Origin: an uncultured Bacilli bacterium | Lineage (GTDB): Bacteria > Bacillota_I > Bacilli_A > RF39 > UBA660 | Assembly (NCBI GenBank): GCA_910589335.1 | Contig: CAJUTW010000027.1 | Location: 1-15,461 of the forward strand | Length of the DNA: 15,461 bases | Direction: 5' to 3' | Part shown: in pieces, positions 7,305 to 13,346 of the stretch | Numbering within the stretch: position 1 is the first letter of the stretch | Layout: each line of letters begins with the position of its first letter | Made by a program: the position numbers and the translations under genes | The notes under the pieces: generated by a model | Databases searched by the model: none | Seen by the model: the letters and a program-made list of their open reading frames with translations, nothing else | What the model was told of the DNA's origin: nothing

Positions 7305-7991
7305 ATGAATTATTACAAAACAGATTGGTTAATTATTATAATAACATTTATTATAACTTTAGGTGCACAAGCATTTATAAATATAACTTATAGAAAAATG
7401 AGAAGGATAAATTCAAAAGGTGGTATGACAGGCGCTGATACAGCAAGAAAAATTCTTGATAGTAACGGTTTAGAAAATATTAAAGTAGTAGAAACAAATG
7501 GTGTTTTAAGTGATCATTATGATCCGAATAAAAAAGTAGTTAGATTATCTCCAGATATTTTCAGTAATAGCTCAATAGCATCAATTAGTGTTGCTGCTCA
7601 TGAGTGTGGTCATGCAATACAAGATAAATTAAATTACAAGTTTTTAGTTTTTAGAAATAATATAGTTCCTTTTGTAAATATTGCATCTACAATGGGCTAT
7701 GTTGTTATTATGATAGGACTATTCACATCAGCATTAGGATTTTTATGGTTAGGAATTATTTTAGAAGTAGCCATTTTAATGTTTCAATTAATAACTCTAC
7801 CAGTTGAATTTAATGCATCAAAAAGAGCGCTAAAAGAAATTGAGGAATTAAAAATTTTAAATGTAGAAGAAAAAAAACTAAGTAAAAAAATGCTAACAGC
7901 AGCAGCATTAACATATGTTGCCTCTGTAGCAACAGCAGTATTAGAAATTTTAAGATTAATATTAATTGCTAACTCAAGAAATGATGATTAG
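7305..7991 (+). CDS. yugP: YugP-family membrane zinc metallopeptidase
   Basis: 228 residues, typical family length, with an AGGAGG site just upstream of the ATG. It has an N-terminal membrane segment (about 7-27), a cytosol- or surface-facing catalytic part with the zinc motif HECGH (99-103) within SVAAHECGHAIQD, two more membrane segments (about 123-143 and 147-167), the conserved LPVEFNASKRAL containing the likely third zinc ligand Glu168, and a C-terminal hydrophobic segment (about 200-222). This arrangement is the Zn_peptidase_2 (PF04298) family. The family is thought to be a membrane protease; its substrates are not established. The next gene starts 12 bases after the stop, so the two form an operon. 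Confidence 0.9.
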   Translation: MNYYKTDWLIIIITFIITLGAQAFINITYRKMRRINSKGGMTGADTARKILDSNGLENIKVVETNGVLSDHYDPNKKVVRLSPDIFSNSSIASISVAAHECGHAIQDKLNYKFLVFRNNIVPFVNIASTMGYVVIMIGLFTSALGFLWLGIILEVAILMFQLITLPVEFNASKRALKEIEELKILNVEEKKLSKKMLTAAALTYVASVATAVLEILRLILIANSRNDD

Positions 7992-8003
7992 AAAGAGGAA
8001 TTT

Positions 8004-8915
8004 ATGATTACGTTTGTAAAAAATATTGAAGAGGCTAATTGTATTACACATAGTGGTACATTTCATGCAGATGATGTTTTCGCAACAGCATTTTTAGAAT
8101 TATATTTAAATGATATCAAGATATTTAGAACTAATATGATTAATTCAGAAGAAATTGATAAAAATGTATTAGTTTATGATGTTGGACGAGGAATATTTGA
8201 TCATCATCAAATTGGAGCTTTAAAAAGAGAAAACGGGATTACTTATTCCTCTTTTGGACTCCTTTTTAAAGAATTTGGAAAAAAATATTTAGAAAAAATA
8301 AATATAAAAGATATAGATGAAGTATTTAATGGTATTGATAAAGATTTAATTGAAGGGATTGATGCCGATGATAATGGTCAATTTCCCAAAATAGAAGCTA
8401 TTTATAAAGTAAAAACTTTAAGTAATATTATAAAATTATTTAATCCAAGTTTTAATGCAAACGAAGATGAAAACACTCAATTTTTAAAAGCTATAAATTT
8501 TGCTAAAAGTATTTTAGAAGAAGAAATTTTACATATAAACGGAAAAGTAATAGCTAATAAAAAAATAATTAATATTATAAAAAATATTCCAATAGATTCA
8601 AAATATCTTATTTTAGAAGAATATATCCCTTATGAAGAAACTATTTTAAATGAAGAAAGTGCTAATAATTTACTATTTATTGCATTTCCATCTAATAGAG
8701 GAGGATACGCTATAAAAACGCTTCCTAAGGATAAAGAAGATCAAACACCAAGAGAAGAGTTCCCTCTTGAATGGGCAGGGTTAAGTGATGAAAAATTAGA
8801 AAAAATATCCAATATAAAAGGTTTAAAATTTTGTCATTTAGGAAGATTTATCGTAAGTTGCGAAAATATTGATACAGTTTACAAAGTTTTAAATTTTTTA
8901 TGTAAAAAAATTTAA
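8004..8915 (+). CDS. MYG1 family (UPF0160) metal-dependent hydrolase/nuclease
   Basis: 303 residues from ATG 8004 with an AGAGG site about 8 bases upstream. The N-terminus has the DHH-like metal-binding pattern of MYG1: THSGTFHADDVFATAF (His16, His21, Asp23-24) and YDVGRGIFDHHQ (Asp59, Asp66, His67-68), followed by EGIDADDNGQ in the middle and a C-terminal substrate domain (FPSNRGGYAIKTLPKD, PLEWAGL, LKFCHLGRFIVSC). Eukaryotic MYG1 is a 3'-5' RNA exonuclease; bacterial members are assumed to be phosphoesterases but their substrate is unknown. It is soluble, with no signal peptide. Cotranscription with the metallopeptidase gene is likely from the 12-base gap; no functional link is evident. Confidence 0.88.
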   Translation: MITFVKNIEEANCITHSGTFHADDVFATAFLELYLNDIKIFRTNMINSEEIDKNVLVYDVGRGIFDHHQIGALKRENGITYSSFGLLFKEFGKKYLEKINIKDIDEVFNGIDKDLIEGIDADDNGQFPKIEAIYKVKTLSNIIKLFNPSFNANEDENTQFLKAINFAKSILEEEILHINGKVIANKKIINIIKNIPIDSKYLILEEYIPYEETILNEESANNLLFIAFPSNRGGYAIKTLPKDKEDQTPREEFPLEWAGLSDEKLEKISNIKGLKFCHLGRFIVSCENIDTVYKVLNFLCKKI

Positions 8916-8921
8916 AAAAGC

Positions 8922-8949
8922 TTACATTACATAATAAATATGATATAAA
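8922..8949 (+). promoter_or_regulatory. Possible promoter for the 8972 - yceD - rpmF operon
   Basis: TTACAT (8922-8927), a 16-base spacer and TATAAA (8944-8949) lie 22 bases before the ATG. The -35 region overlaps an inverted repeat, TTATGTAA (8898-8905) and TTACATAA (8927-8934). The match is moderate in very AT-rich DNA. Confidence 0.4.
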
Positions 8950-8971
8950 TATATAGAAAGAGGTGTAATAA

Positions 8972-9550
8972 ATGTATTATGATGCAAAAAAAGAAATAAT
9001 AAAAAGTGCTATCTATATAGCATTAACCTTATTATTAGCAATTATTTTAACATACTTTATATATAATAAATTTCAAGTTAAAAGAAATATAGATTTTAAT
9101 TCAGATTCTTTAGATGTTACTTATCACGAATCAACTGGTGACAAAATTACTATTAATAAAATAACACCAGTAACTGATTCAGTTGGACTATCTTCTAAAT
9201 CTTATAACATTACATTAAAAAACAATTTAACAGAAATTGTAAATTACAAAATAAAAATCTTAGATGATTTAAAAACTATCTCTTTAGATGAATGCCATGA
9301 AAAGTTAATTCCAAAAGAAGATATAAGAATATCAATTAAAGAAGGAAATAAAGAAAATAAAATTTATAATTTAAACGATTTAGAAAATAATACAATTTCA
9401 ATTTCAAAAATAGAAGCTTTAAATACTAAAGAAATATCTATTAGATTATGGATTAATCATAATAGTATTTTGCCATTAGGAAGCAATCTTCATTATCATG
9501 GACTTATGCAAGTTATTGAAGATGATAAAAGTATAGCAATCAATAAATAA
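8972..9550 (+). CDS. Hypothetical single-pass membrane protein with an extracellular beta-sandwich-like domain
   Basis: 192 residues with an AGAGGTG ribosome site. A short cytosolic start is followed by a membrane segment (about 11-31), after which the protein is polar and beta-rich, so it is a signal-anchored protein facing outwards. The segment ITINKITPVTDSVG, then SYNITLKNNLTEIVNYKIKI and later ISIRLWIN with HYHGLMQV, alternates like an Ig or TasA/camelysin beta-sandwich, where two conserved strands and a late Trp-containing strand are typical. That resemblance is by eye only. It is 11 bases upstream of the DUF177 gene and shares its operon with L32, an uncommon neighbour for a surface protein. 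No family is recognised with confidence. Confidence 0.65.
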   Translation: MYYDAKKEIIKSAIYIALTLLLAIILTYFIYNKFQVKRNIDFNSDSLDVTYHESTGDKITINKITPVTDSVGLSSKSYNITLKNNLTEIVNYKIKILDDLKTISLDECHEKLIPKEDIRISIKEGNKENKIYNLNDLENNTISISKIEALNTKEISIRLWINHNSILPLGSNLHYHGLMQVIEDDKSIAINK

Positions 9551-9561
9551 AGGAGATAATC

Positions 9562-10041
9562 ATGGAAATAAATTTAGCTTTATTACATAGCAATAATGTT
9601 GAAGAAATAGATATTACAAATTCTTATACATTAGATTCAATGTATTATAAAAATACCGATATAATTCATCTAAATCCTATAAATGTTAAAGGAAAAATTT
9701 ATAGAAAAGAAAATGAAGTTGGAGATCTAGTAGATTTTATTGAATGCTCTATTAATGGAGTAATGATTTTATCAGATTCAATTTCTTTAGAAGAAGTAAA
9801 TTTTCCTTTTGAAATTGAATACAATGATGAAATAGAAGAAAATTGCAAAAAAAATGAAAATACACTTGATATTTTTTGCTTTTTATGGGAAAATATTGTC
9901 CTAGAGGTCCCCTTACAGTTTACTAAGGTTGAAGATCTCAGTAAATTTCATGGGGATGGATGGAAATTAATTAGTGAAGATGAACTAAAAAATAATAACA
10001 ATCCATTTAGTGATTTATTAAATGATTTTGAAAAGGAGTGA
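9562..10041 (+). CDS. yceD: YceD/DUF177 family protein
   Basis: 159 residues from ATG 9562 behind AAAGGAG (9549-9555). The pattern GKIYRKENEVGDLVDF, then VMILSDSISLEEVNFPFEIEY, and the late ENIVLEVPLQF matches the DUF177 family (E. coli YceD, B. subtilis YlbN), and its place directly before rpmF is the conserved arrangement of this family. YceD proteins are implicated in large-subunit rRNA metabolism and ribosome assembly; plant homologues affect 23S rRNA accumulation. The usual cysteines near the C-terminus are not obvious here. The gene stops at TGA (10039-10041), which lies in frame with rpmF two codons upstream of its ATG. This TGA overlaps the rpmF ribosome site region and suggests coupled translation. 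Confidence 0.82.
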   Translation: MEINLALLHSNNVEEIDITNSYTLDSMYYKNTDIIHLNPINVKGKIYRKENEVGDLVDFIECSINGVMILSDSISLEEVNFPFEIEYNDEIEENCKKNENTLDIFCFLWENIVLEVPLQFTKVEDLSKFHGDGWKLISEDELKNNNNPFSDLLNDFEKE

Positions 10042-10047
10042 AATATA

Positions 10048-10257
10048 ATGATGAAATTAGACATTCAAATGTTTGCTGTTCCTTTCCGTAAGGTTTCTAA
10101 AACTAGAAAGAGAATGAGAAGAAGTCATAATGCTATGGAAATTCCTGGAATGACTAAATGCCCTAGTTGTGGTGAAATGATTAAACCTCATAGAGTTTGT
10201 CCAAAATGTGGAAGTTATAAAGGAAAAGTAGAAGTAGCAAAAAAAGAAGAAGCGTAA
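10048..10257 (+). CDS. rpmF: 50S ribosomal protein L32 with a Prp-motif-like N-terminal extension
   Basis: 69 residues. The core is unmistakable: AVPFRKVSKTRKRMRRSHNA, then the C4 zinc ribbon TKCPSCGEMIKPHRVCPKCG and a basic tail. Normal bacterial L32 begins M-AVPFR. Here the frame opens nine residues earlier with MMKLDIQMF before AVPFR. The AAGGAG site (10033-10038) is 9 bases from ATG 10048 and 12 from ATG 10051; the Met codon at 10069 has no ribosome site at the right distance, so the extension is probably translated. It matches the L27 leader MLKLNLQFFA of Firmicutes at 6 of 10 positions, with similar residues at the other four. L27 is cut after FF by the protease Prp. The L32 identity is certain; processing is inference. 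A strong terminator follows. Confidence 0.95.
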   Translation: MMKLDIQMFAVPFRKVSKTRKRMRRSHNAMEIPGMTKCPSCGEMIKPHRVCPKCGSYKGKVEVAKKEEA

Positions 10258-10296
10258 ATTTAAACTGTCTATAAACAGACAATAAAAAAATACTTT

Positions 10297-10337
10297 AAGA
10301 AAAACCTAGATAAGTTATACTTATCTAGGTTTTTCTT
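10297..10337 (+). terminator. Perfect 19-bp hairpin terminator after rpmF
   Basis: Left arm 10297-10315 and right arm 10319-10337 are perfectly complementary around a TAT loop; the right arm ends GGTTTTTCTT. The symmetric A and T tracts would also allow termination on the other strand. A weaker TGTCT/AGACA hairpin lies just before (10266-10281). Confidence 0.85.
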
Positions 10338-10375
10338 ATATATATAAACAAATAAATTATTAATAAATATATAAT

Positions 10376-10404
10376 TTGATTTATTAATAAAAATAATTTA
10401 TAAT
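10376..10404 (+). promoter_or_regulatory. Sigma-A type promoter for the pilin-like gene
   Basis: TTGATT (10376-10381), a 17-base spacer, and TATAAT (10399-10404), 35 bases before the ATG at 10440. It lies just beyond the rpmF terminator, as expected for an independent transcription unit. Confidence 0.7.
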
Positions 10405-10439
10405 TAAAATAATAGGATAGTAAGATAGGCGATGATTTA

Positions 10440-11201
10440 ATGAATAATAAAATACGAAAAAATCATATAAAAATTTCACTAATTGAACTATTTTGTACTG
10501 TAATAGTATTAGGTACTTTATTAGCTATGGGAATAGTTGGACTTTCTGATTTAACTTCTAAAATGAATAATAAAAAAGAATTACCAAATGAAGAGATAGT
10601 AGTAAAAGCTTGTAAAAAATTTATTAATGAGAATTTTGAAGAAAGACCAAAAAATATCGGAGAGGTTAAATATATAAAACTTAATGATTTAAAGTTAAAG
10701 AAATATTTAAAAAAAGATATTAAAAAAAATAATTCTCTTTGTATGAAAAACTCATATATAAGAGTTTATAAATATTCAAATAATAATTATAGTTATATTC
10801 CATATATTTACTGTGGAAGCGAAAGTAAACAAAACATAGAATTAATACCAGAACCTACAGTAGAAATAAAATTTATGGATAAAAATAATGAAATTGATTA
10901 TAAAAAAAGAGATATAATTAACAATAATCTTCTAATTAATTTAAATGGAGGAATGAATAAAACCTCAGAATATATAGGAATAGATAATTACAATTTTAAA
11001 ATATCAACAAAAGAAGCAAGTAAAAATGATTACTTAGAAAAATATAGTTCTGAAAATATAAAAGCAAATTATGAAGAAAAAATAAATTTAACAAAAAAAC
11101 TAAGCGATTATATTGAAATAACTAATATAGAATCTATTAAATTTGAAATAACAATAAAAAATATTGTAGGAATAGAAAAAACATATACTTTCTATTTTTA
11201 A
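10440..11201 (+). CDS. Pilin-like single-pass surface protein (non-canonical prepilin N-terminus)
   Basis: 253 residues. The N-terminus, KISLIELFCTVIVLGTLLAM with GIVGLSDL after it, copies the type IV pilin/pseudopilin start (GFTLIELL-V-VILGILAAI), including the Glu (residue 16) that is +5 in pilins and a hydrophobic helix at about 12-36. The Gly at -1 needed by prepilin peptidase is replaced by Lys11, so normal processing is doubtful. The rest is polar and Lys/Asn/Glu-rich with two Cys (LCMKNSYIRV and YIYCGSES) that could pair, and a beta-rich C-terminal part. The ribosome site is weak (about GGCGATG). No pilus assembly genes are in the window. It has its own promoter. Alternative: an ordinary signal-anchored protein that converged on this helix. 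Confidence 0.65.
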   Translation: MNNKIRKNHIKISLIELFCTVIVLGTLLAMGIVGLSDLTSKMNNKKELPNEEIVVKACKKFINENFEERPKNIGEVKYIKLNDLKLKKYLKKDIKKNNSLCMKNSYIRVYKYSNNNYSYIPYIYCGSESKQNIELIPEPTVEIKFMDKNNEIDYKKRDIINNNLLINLNGGMNKTSEYIGIDNYNFKISTKEASKNDYLEKYSSENIKANYEEKINLTKKLSDYIEITNIESIKFEITIKNIVGIEKTYTFYF

Positions 11202-11292
11202 TAAAAACTAATATTGTCAAATAAAATGTAAAATATAATTTACGTAAAATACTTTAATGTAAATAAATTTTATATATTTTTTTTAAAAAAGA

Positions 11293-11306
11293 TGTAAACG
11301 TTTACA
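11293..11306. promoter_or_regulatory. Perfect 14-bp palindrome, cre-like operator or terminator core
   Basis: TGTAAACGTTTACA fits the CcpA catabolite-response element TGWAANCGNTNWCA at every position and is a typical LacI/GalR-family operator shape. It is also flanked by AAAAAAGA and CTTTTTTTT, so the RNA could form an A/T-extended hairpin ending in a T run, about 90 bases past the pilin-like gene. The remaining 11202-11490 stretch holds no gene that I can see and is almost pure A/T. Confidence 0.45.
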
Positions 11307-11450
11307 CTTTTTTTTAAAATATAAAAAATATTTACAAAATGTTACAATAAACTTATACATAAAAGAAATGACTAATTAAAAGATAAAAAAATAGTATTTT
11401 ACAATTATTTAAATAATATTATTAATTTTTATAGAATACTTTTATTTTAT

Positions 11451-11459
11451 GTGCTACAA
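11451..11459 (+). promoter_or_regulatory. Possible extended -10 promoter for the PH-domain gene
   Basis: TGCTACAAT is a TGn-TACAAT extended -10 element 31 bases before the ATG at 11491. No good -35 hexamer is visible at the standard distance. Confidence 0.35.
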
Positions 11460-11490
11460 TGTTTTTGGAAAATGGAAGGTGAAGTTATAT

Positions 11491-11886
11491 ATGGCTTATA
11501 TAAAATTTAAAGAACTAGCAAAATATTTTGATTTTAAAACAGAAGTGAATGAAGAATCATTACAAGATTATGCTAAAGAATACATAGATAATGATAAAGA
11601 ACGTTTTGTTTTTGCATATAAAAATAGTAAAGATTATATTGTTTTTACAGACAAAAGAATGATTCTTTTTGATCGAGATACTTTAGCTGTATATTATAAA
11701 AAAATTCATATTATTCCTTATAAATCAATCTCATCAAGTGCAATTAATTATAAACCTGGTAAAGTAGAGTTATTATTTAGTCTAGATAGTGGATATCAAC
11801 TACACATAAACTTTATTGAAATGAATCACGATAAAAAAGAACGAATTAAAAAGATTTATAAGATTATGAATAGTGTTAATATTTAA
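11491..11886 (+). CDS. Bacterial PH-domain protein (YvbH/DUF1696-like)
   Basis: 131 residues from ATG 11491, preceded by GAAGGTGA (about 11475-11482). An in-frame ATG at 11449 has no ribosome site and adds a Cys/Trp-containing leader atypical for the family, so the later start is chosen. The pattern NDKERFVFAYKNSKDYIVFT followed by DKRMILFDRDTL, KKIHIIPYKSISSSAINY and a C-terminal helix EMNHDKKERIKKIYKIM is that of bacterial PH domains of the bPH_1 type (PF08000): a seven-stranded half-barrel with the TDKR(L/M)(I/L) strand. Members are cytosolic, may oligomerise as rings, and mostly lack a known function. The following coding fragment begins 16 bases later. Confidence 0.8.
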   Translation: MAYIKFKELAKYFDFKTEVNEESLQDYAKEYIDNDKERFVFAYKNSKDYIVFTDKRMILFDRDTLAVYYKKIHIIPYKSISSSAINYKPGKVELLFSLDSGYQLHINFIEMNHDKKERIKKIYKIMNSVNI

Positions 11887-11902
11887 AAGGTGAGGTTTGT
11901 TT

Positions 11903-11956
11903 ATGGATGGAAATAGAAATAAAAAATCCAATATTTTTGTATTTATAAGAAGTTAA
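11903..11956 (+). pseudogene. 5' fragment of a broken gene
   Basis: ATG 11903 has a good GGTGAG ribosome site (about 11889-11894) but the frame encodes only 17 residues (MDGNRNKKSNIFVFIRS) before TAA at 11954. That stop lies inside an inverted repeat, and the downstream coding fragment is in another frame without a good start. The simplest reading is that a single gene was broken near 11950-11977. It could instead be a leader peptide. Confidence 0.4.
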
Positions 11957-11977
11957 TTAATTAATGAAAATTAACTT
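11950..11977. repeat. 9-bp inverted repeat at the gene break
   Basis: AAGTTAATT (11950-11958) and AATTAACTT (11969-11977) are perfectly complementary around a 10-base spacer. The repeat introduces stops in the frames that would join the 5' fragment to the downstream coding fragment. Confidence 0.6.
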
Positions 11978-12012
11978 ATGAAAGAGATCCCAATACTGAC
12001 TATAGATTATAT

Positions 12013-12405
12013 TTGGATTTAGCGACAGAAACATATTATAAAATCGATAAAGATAAATGTTTAGATTTCGAAACGGAAAATATCGTGCTATATCTTCCAA
12101 TTTCTGAGTATTCTAATACAGAATATTTAAAAAGATTTTATGAGTTAAAAACTAAATATGAAAACCAATTGTTAATTTCCCAATCAGTAAGAATTAAAGA
12201 AGAATTACAAAAAGAATATGAAAAGAAATACAAAGAGATTTATCCATATTTTCAAGAGATTGAAACAGTTCTAAAGATACCTATTGATGAATATTTAAAT
12301 TCTCATGATGAAGATGGTTTTATAGAAAATTATTGTTTGCCCGATGAAGTAAAATTAAGAGTTAAATTATATAGAAAGCAAAAAAATAACTTAAATAATA
12401 ATTAA
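12013..12405 (+). CDS. Hypothetical protein, probably the 3' part of a broken gene
   Basis: The open frame reaches back to a TGA at 11965-11967 (just after a TAA) and reads KLTYERDPNTDYRLYLDLAT before the only in-frame starter, TTG 12013. No ribosome site sits near that TTG; AAAGAGA at about 11981 is too distant. The conserved-looking text upstream of the TTG suggests that coding originally continued further 5'. The body is acidic and helical with a likely coiled coil (RFYELKTKYENQLLISQSVR, then KEELQKEYEKKYKEIYPYFQ), no signal peptide and no membrane span. I do not recognise a family. It follows the PH-domain gene on the same strand and ends before a strong terminator, so it may have been its operon partner. 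Confidence 0.5.
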   Translation: MDLATETYYKIDKDKCLDFETENIVLYLPISEYSNTEYLKRFYELKTKYENQLLISQSVRIKEELQKEYEKKYKEIYPYFQEIETVLKIPIDEYLNSHDEDGFIENYCLPDEVKLRVKLYRKQKNNLNNN

Positions 12406-12437
12406 TTTTATTAAATAAAAAAAGAAATTACTAGAAT

Positions 12438-12474
12438 ATAATTTTGGAAATAAAGTATCCAAAATTATTTTTTT
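12438..12474 (+). terminator. Rho-independent terminator before the sipW operon
   Basis: ATAATTTTGGA (12438-12448) and TCCAAAATTAT (12458-12468) form a perfect 11-bp stem with a 9-base loop, followed by a T run to 12474. It closes the PH-domain/hypothetical unit. Confidence 0.85.
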
Positions 12475-12549
12475 ATTGATAAATTCTAAAAATATAAATA
12501 CATAAATTTTTTCTTTTTTTAAAAAAAATTAGAAAAAAGTCAAATTCTG

Positions 12550-12578
12550 TTGACAAAAGAAAAATTTTAATATTGAAT
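12550..12578 (+). promoter_or_regulatory. Promoter of the sipW-type operon
   Basis: A consensus TTGACA -35 (12550-12555) is followed 17 bases later by TTGAAT (12573-12578), an acceptable but weak -10. The start codon is 41 bases further on. The region just before is a long A/T tract that could act as an UP element. Confidence 0.5.
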
Positions 12579-12619
12579 ATATAAACGAGACATTCAAAAA
12601 ATTATTGAGAGGTGTGTTT

Positions 12620-13258
12620 ATGAAAAAAACAAAAAAAGCTTGGTATAAAAAAATAAGCAATTGGTTATTTATTATTGGTTGTGCAATTTTAGTAACAATT
12701 CTTTCAATTAATTTATATATTATGATTCAATCAAAAGTTAATCCAAATAAAGTACCTAGTGTATTTGGATACAAACCATTTATTGTTTTATCTGGATCAA
12801 TGGAGACTGAAATTCATAAAGGTGATTTAGTATTTACTAAAATAATAAATCCAAAAATTTTAAAAAAGAATGATGTAATTGCTTTTAGAGATGCCGCAAA
12901 AACTGTAACAACTCATAGAATTATTGATGTTATTCAAGAAGATGGAGAAAAGTATTTTATTACTAAAGGTGATGCTAACTATTCCCAAGATCAAAATTTA
13001 GTTGAGTTTGATGATGTTGAAGGACTTTATTTATTTAGAATTCCTGGAATTGGAAGTATGATGAATACTTTAGCAAAACCTACAACTATAATTATAGTTT
13101 TATTAGTAATAACAGTTCTATTTGCATTAGGATTTACTTTATCTACTAAGAAACAAAGAGAAAACGAAAGAAAAGAATTTATGGAATTCAAAAAATTAAA
13201 AGAACAATTAGAAAAAGAAGTAGAAGAAAAAGAAGCAAATAAGAAAAAGAAAAATTAA
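12620..13258 (+). CDS. sipW: Type I signal peptidase, SipW/ER (Ser-His) type
   Basis: 212 residues from ATG 12620 behind GAGAGGTG (12606-12613). A TTG at 12605 is in frame but overlaps the ribosome site, so ATG is chosen. Topology: basic start, membrane helix about 14-36, extracellular catalytic part, second helix about 155-174, and a Lys/Glu-rich coiled-coil tail (178-212). The catalytic Ser60 lies in FIVLSGSMETEIHKGDLVF and the general base is His99 in TTHRIIDV, in place of the Lys of ordinary bacterial SPases; ITKGDANYSQD carries the conserved GD. This Ser-His type is the ER/archaeal/SipW class, which in Bacillus processes TasA and TapA. The next gene carries a SipW-dependent signal peptide, so peptidase and substrate are adjacent. 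Confidence 0.9.
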   Translation: MKKTKKAWYKKISNWLFIIGCAILVTILSINLYIMIQSKVNPNKVPSVFGYKPFIVLSGSMETEIHKGDLVFTKIINPKILKKNDVIAFRDAAKTVTTHRIIDVIQEDGEKYFITKGDANYSQDQNLVEFDDVEGLYLFRIPGIGSMMNTLAKPTTIIIVLLVITVLFALGFTLSTKKQRENERKEFMEFKKLKEQLEKEVEEKEANKKKKN

Positions 13259-13264
13259 GCATTG

Positions 13265-13313
13265 GTAAATCCTTTTATAAAAAGGTTTACATAGATGGAA
13301 AGTTAATCTTCCA
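13265..13313 (+). promoter_or_regulatory. Two hairpins between sipW and the TasA-like gene
   Basis: GTAAA(T)CCTTTT pairs with AAAAGGTTTAC around ATA (13265-13290, one bulge). It is followed by TGGAA/TTCCA around an 8-base loop (13296-13313). Neither has a T run, so they look like RNA-processing or stability elements rather than full terminators. The second is related in sequence to the hairpin after the TasA-like gene. Confidence 0.5.
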
Positions 13314-13346
13314 AATTTAACACAACTATTGAAGGGAGGTGAAACA

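Noticed and set aside
11449..11490. Earlier ATG for the PH-domain gene
   Set aside because: There is no ribosome site upstream of 11449, the candidate -10 TACAAT overlaps it, and the later ATG has GAAGGTGA at the right distance.
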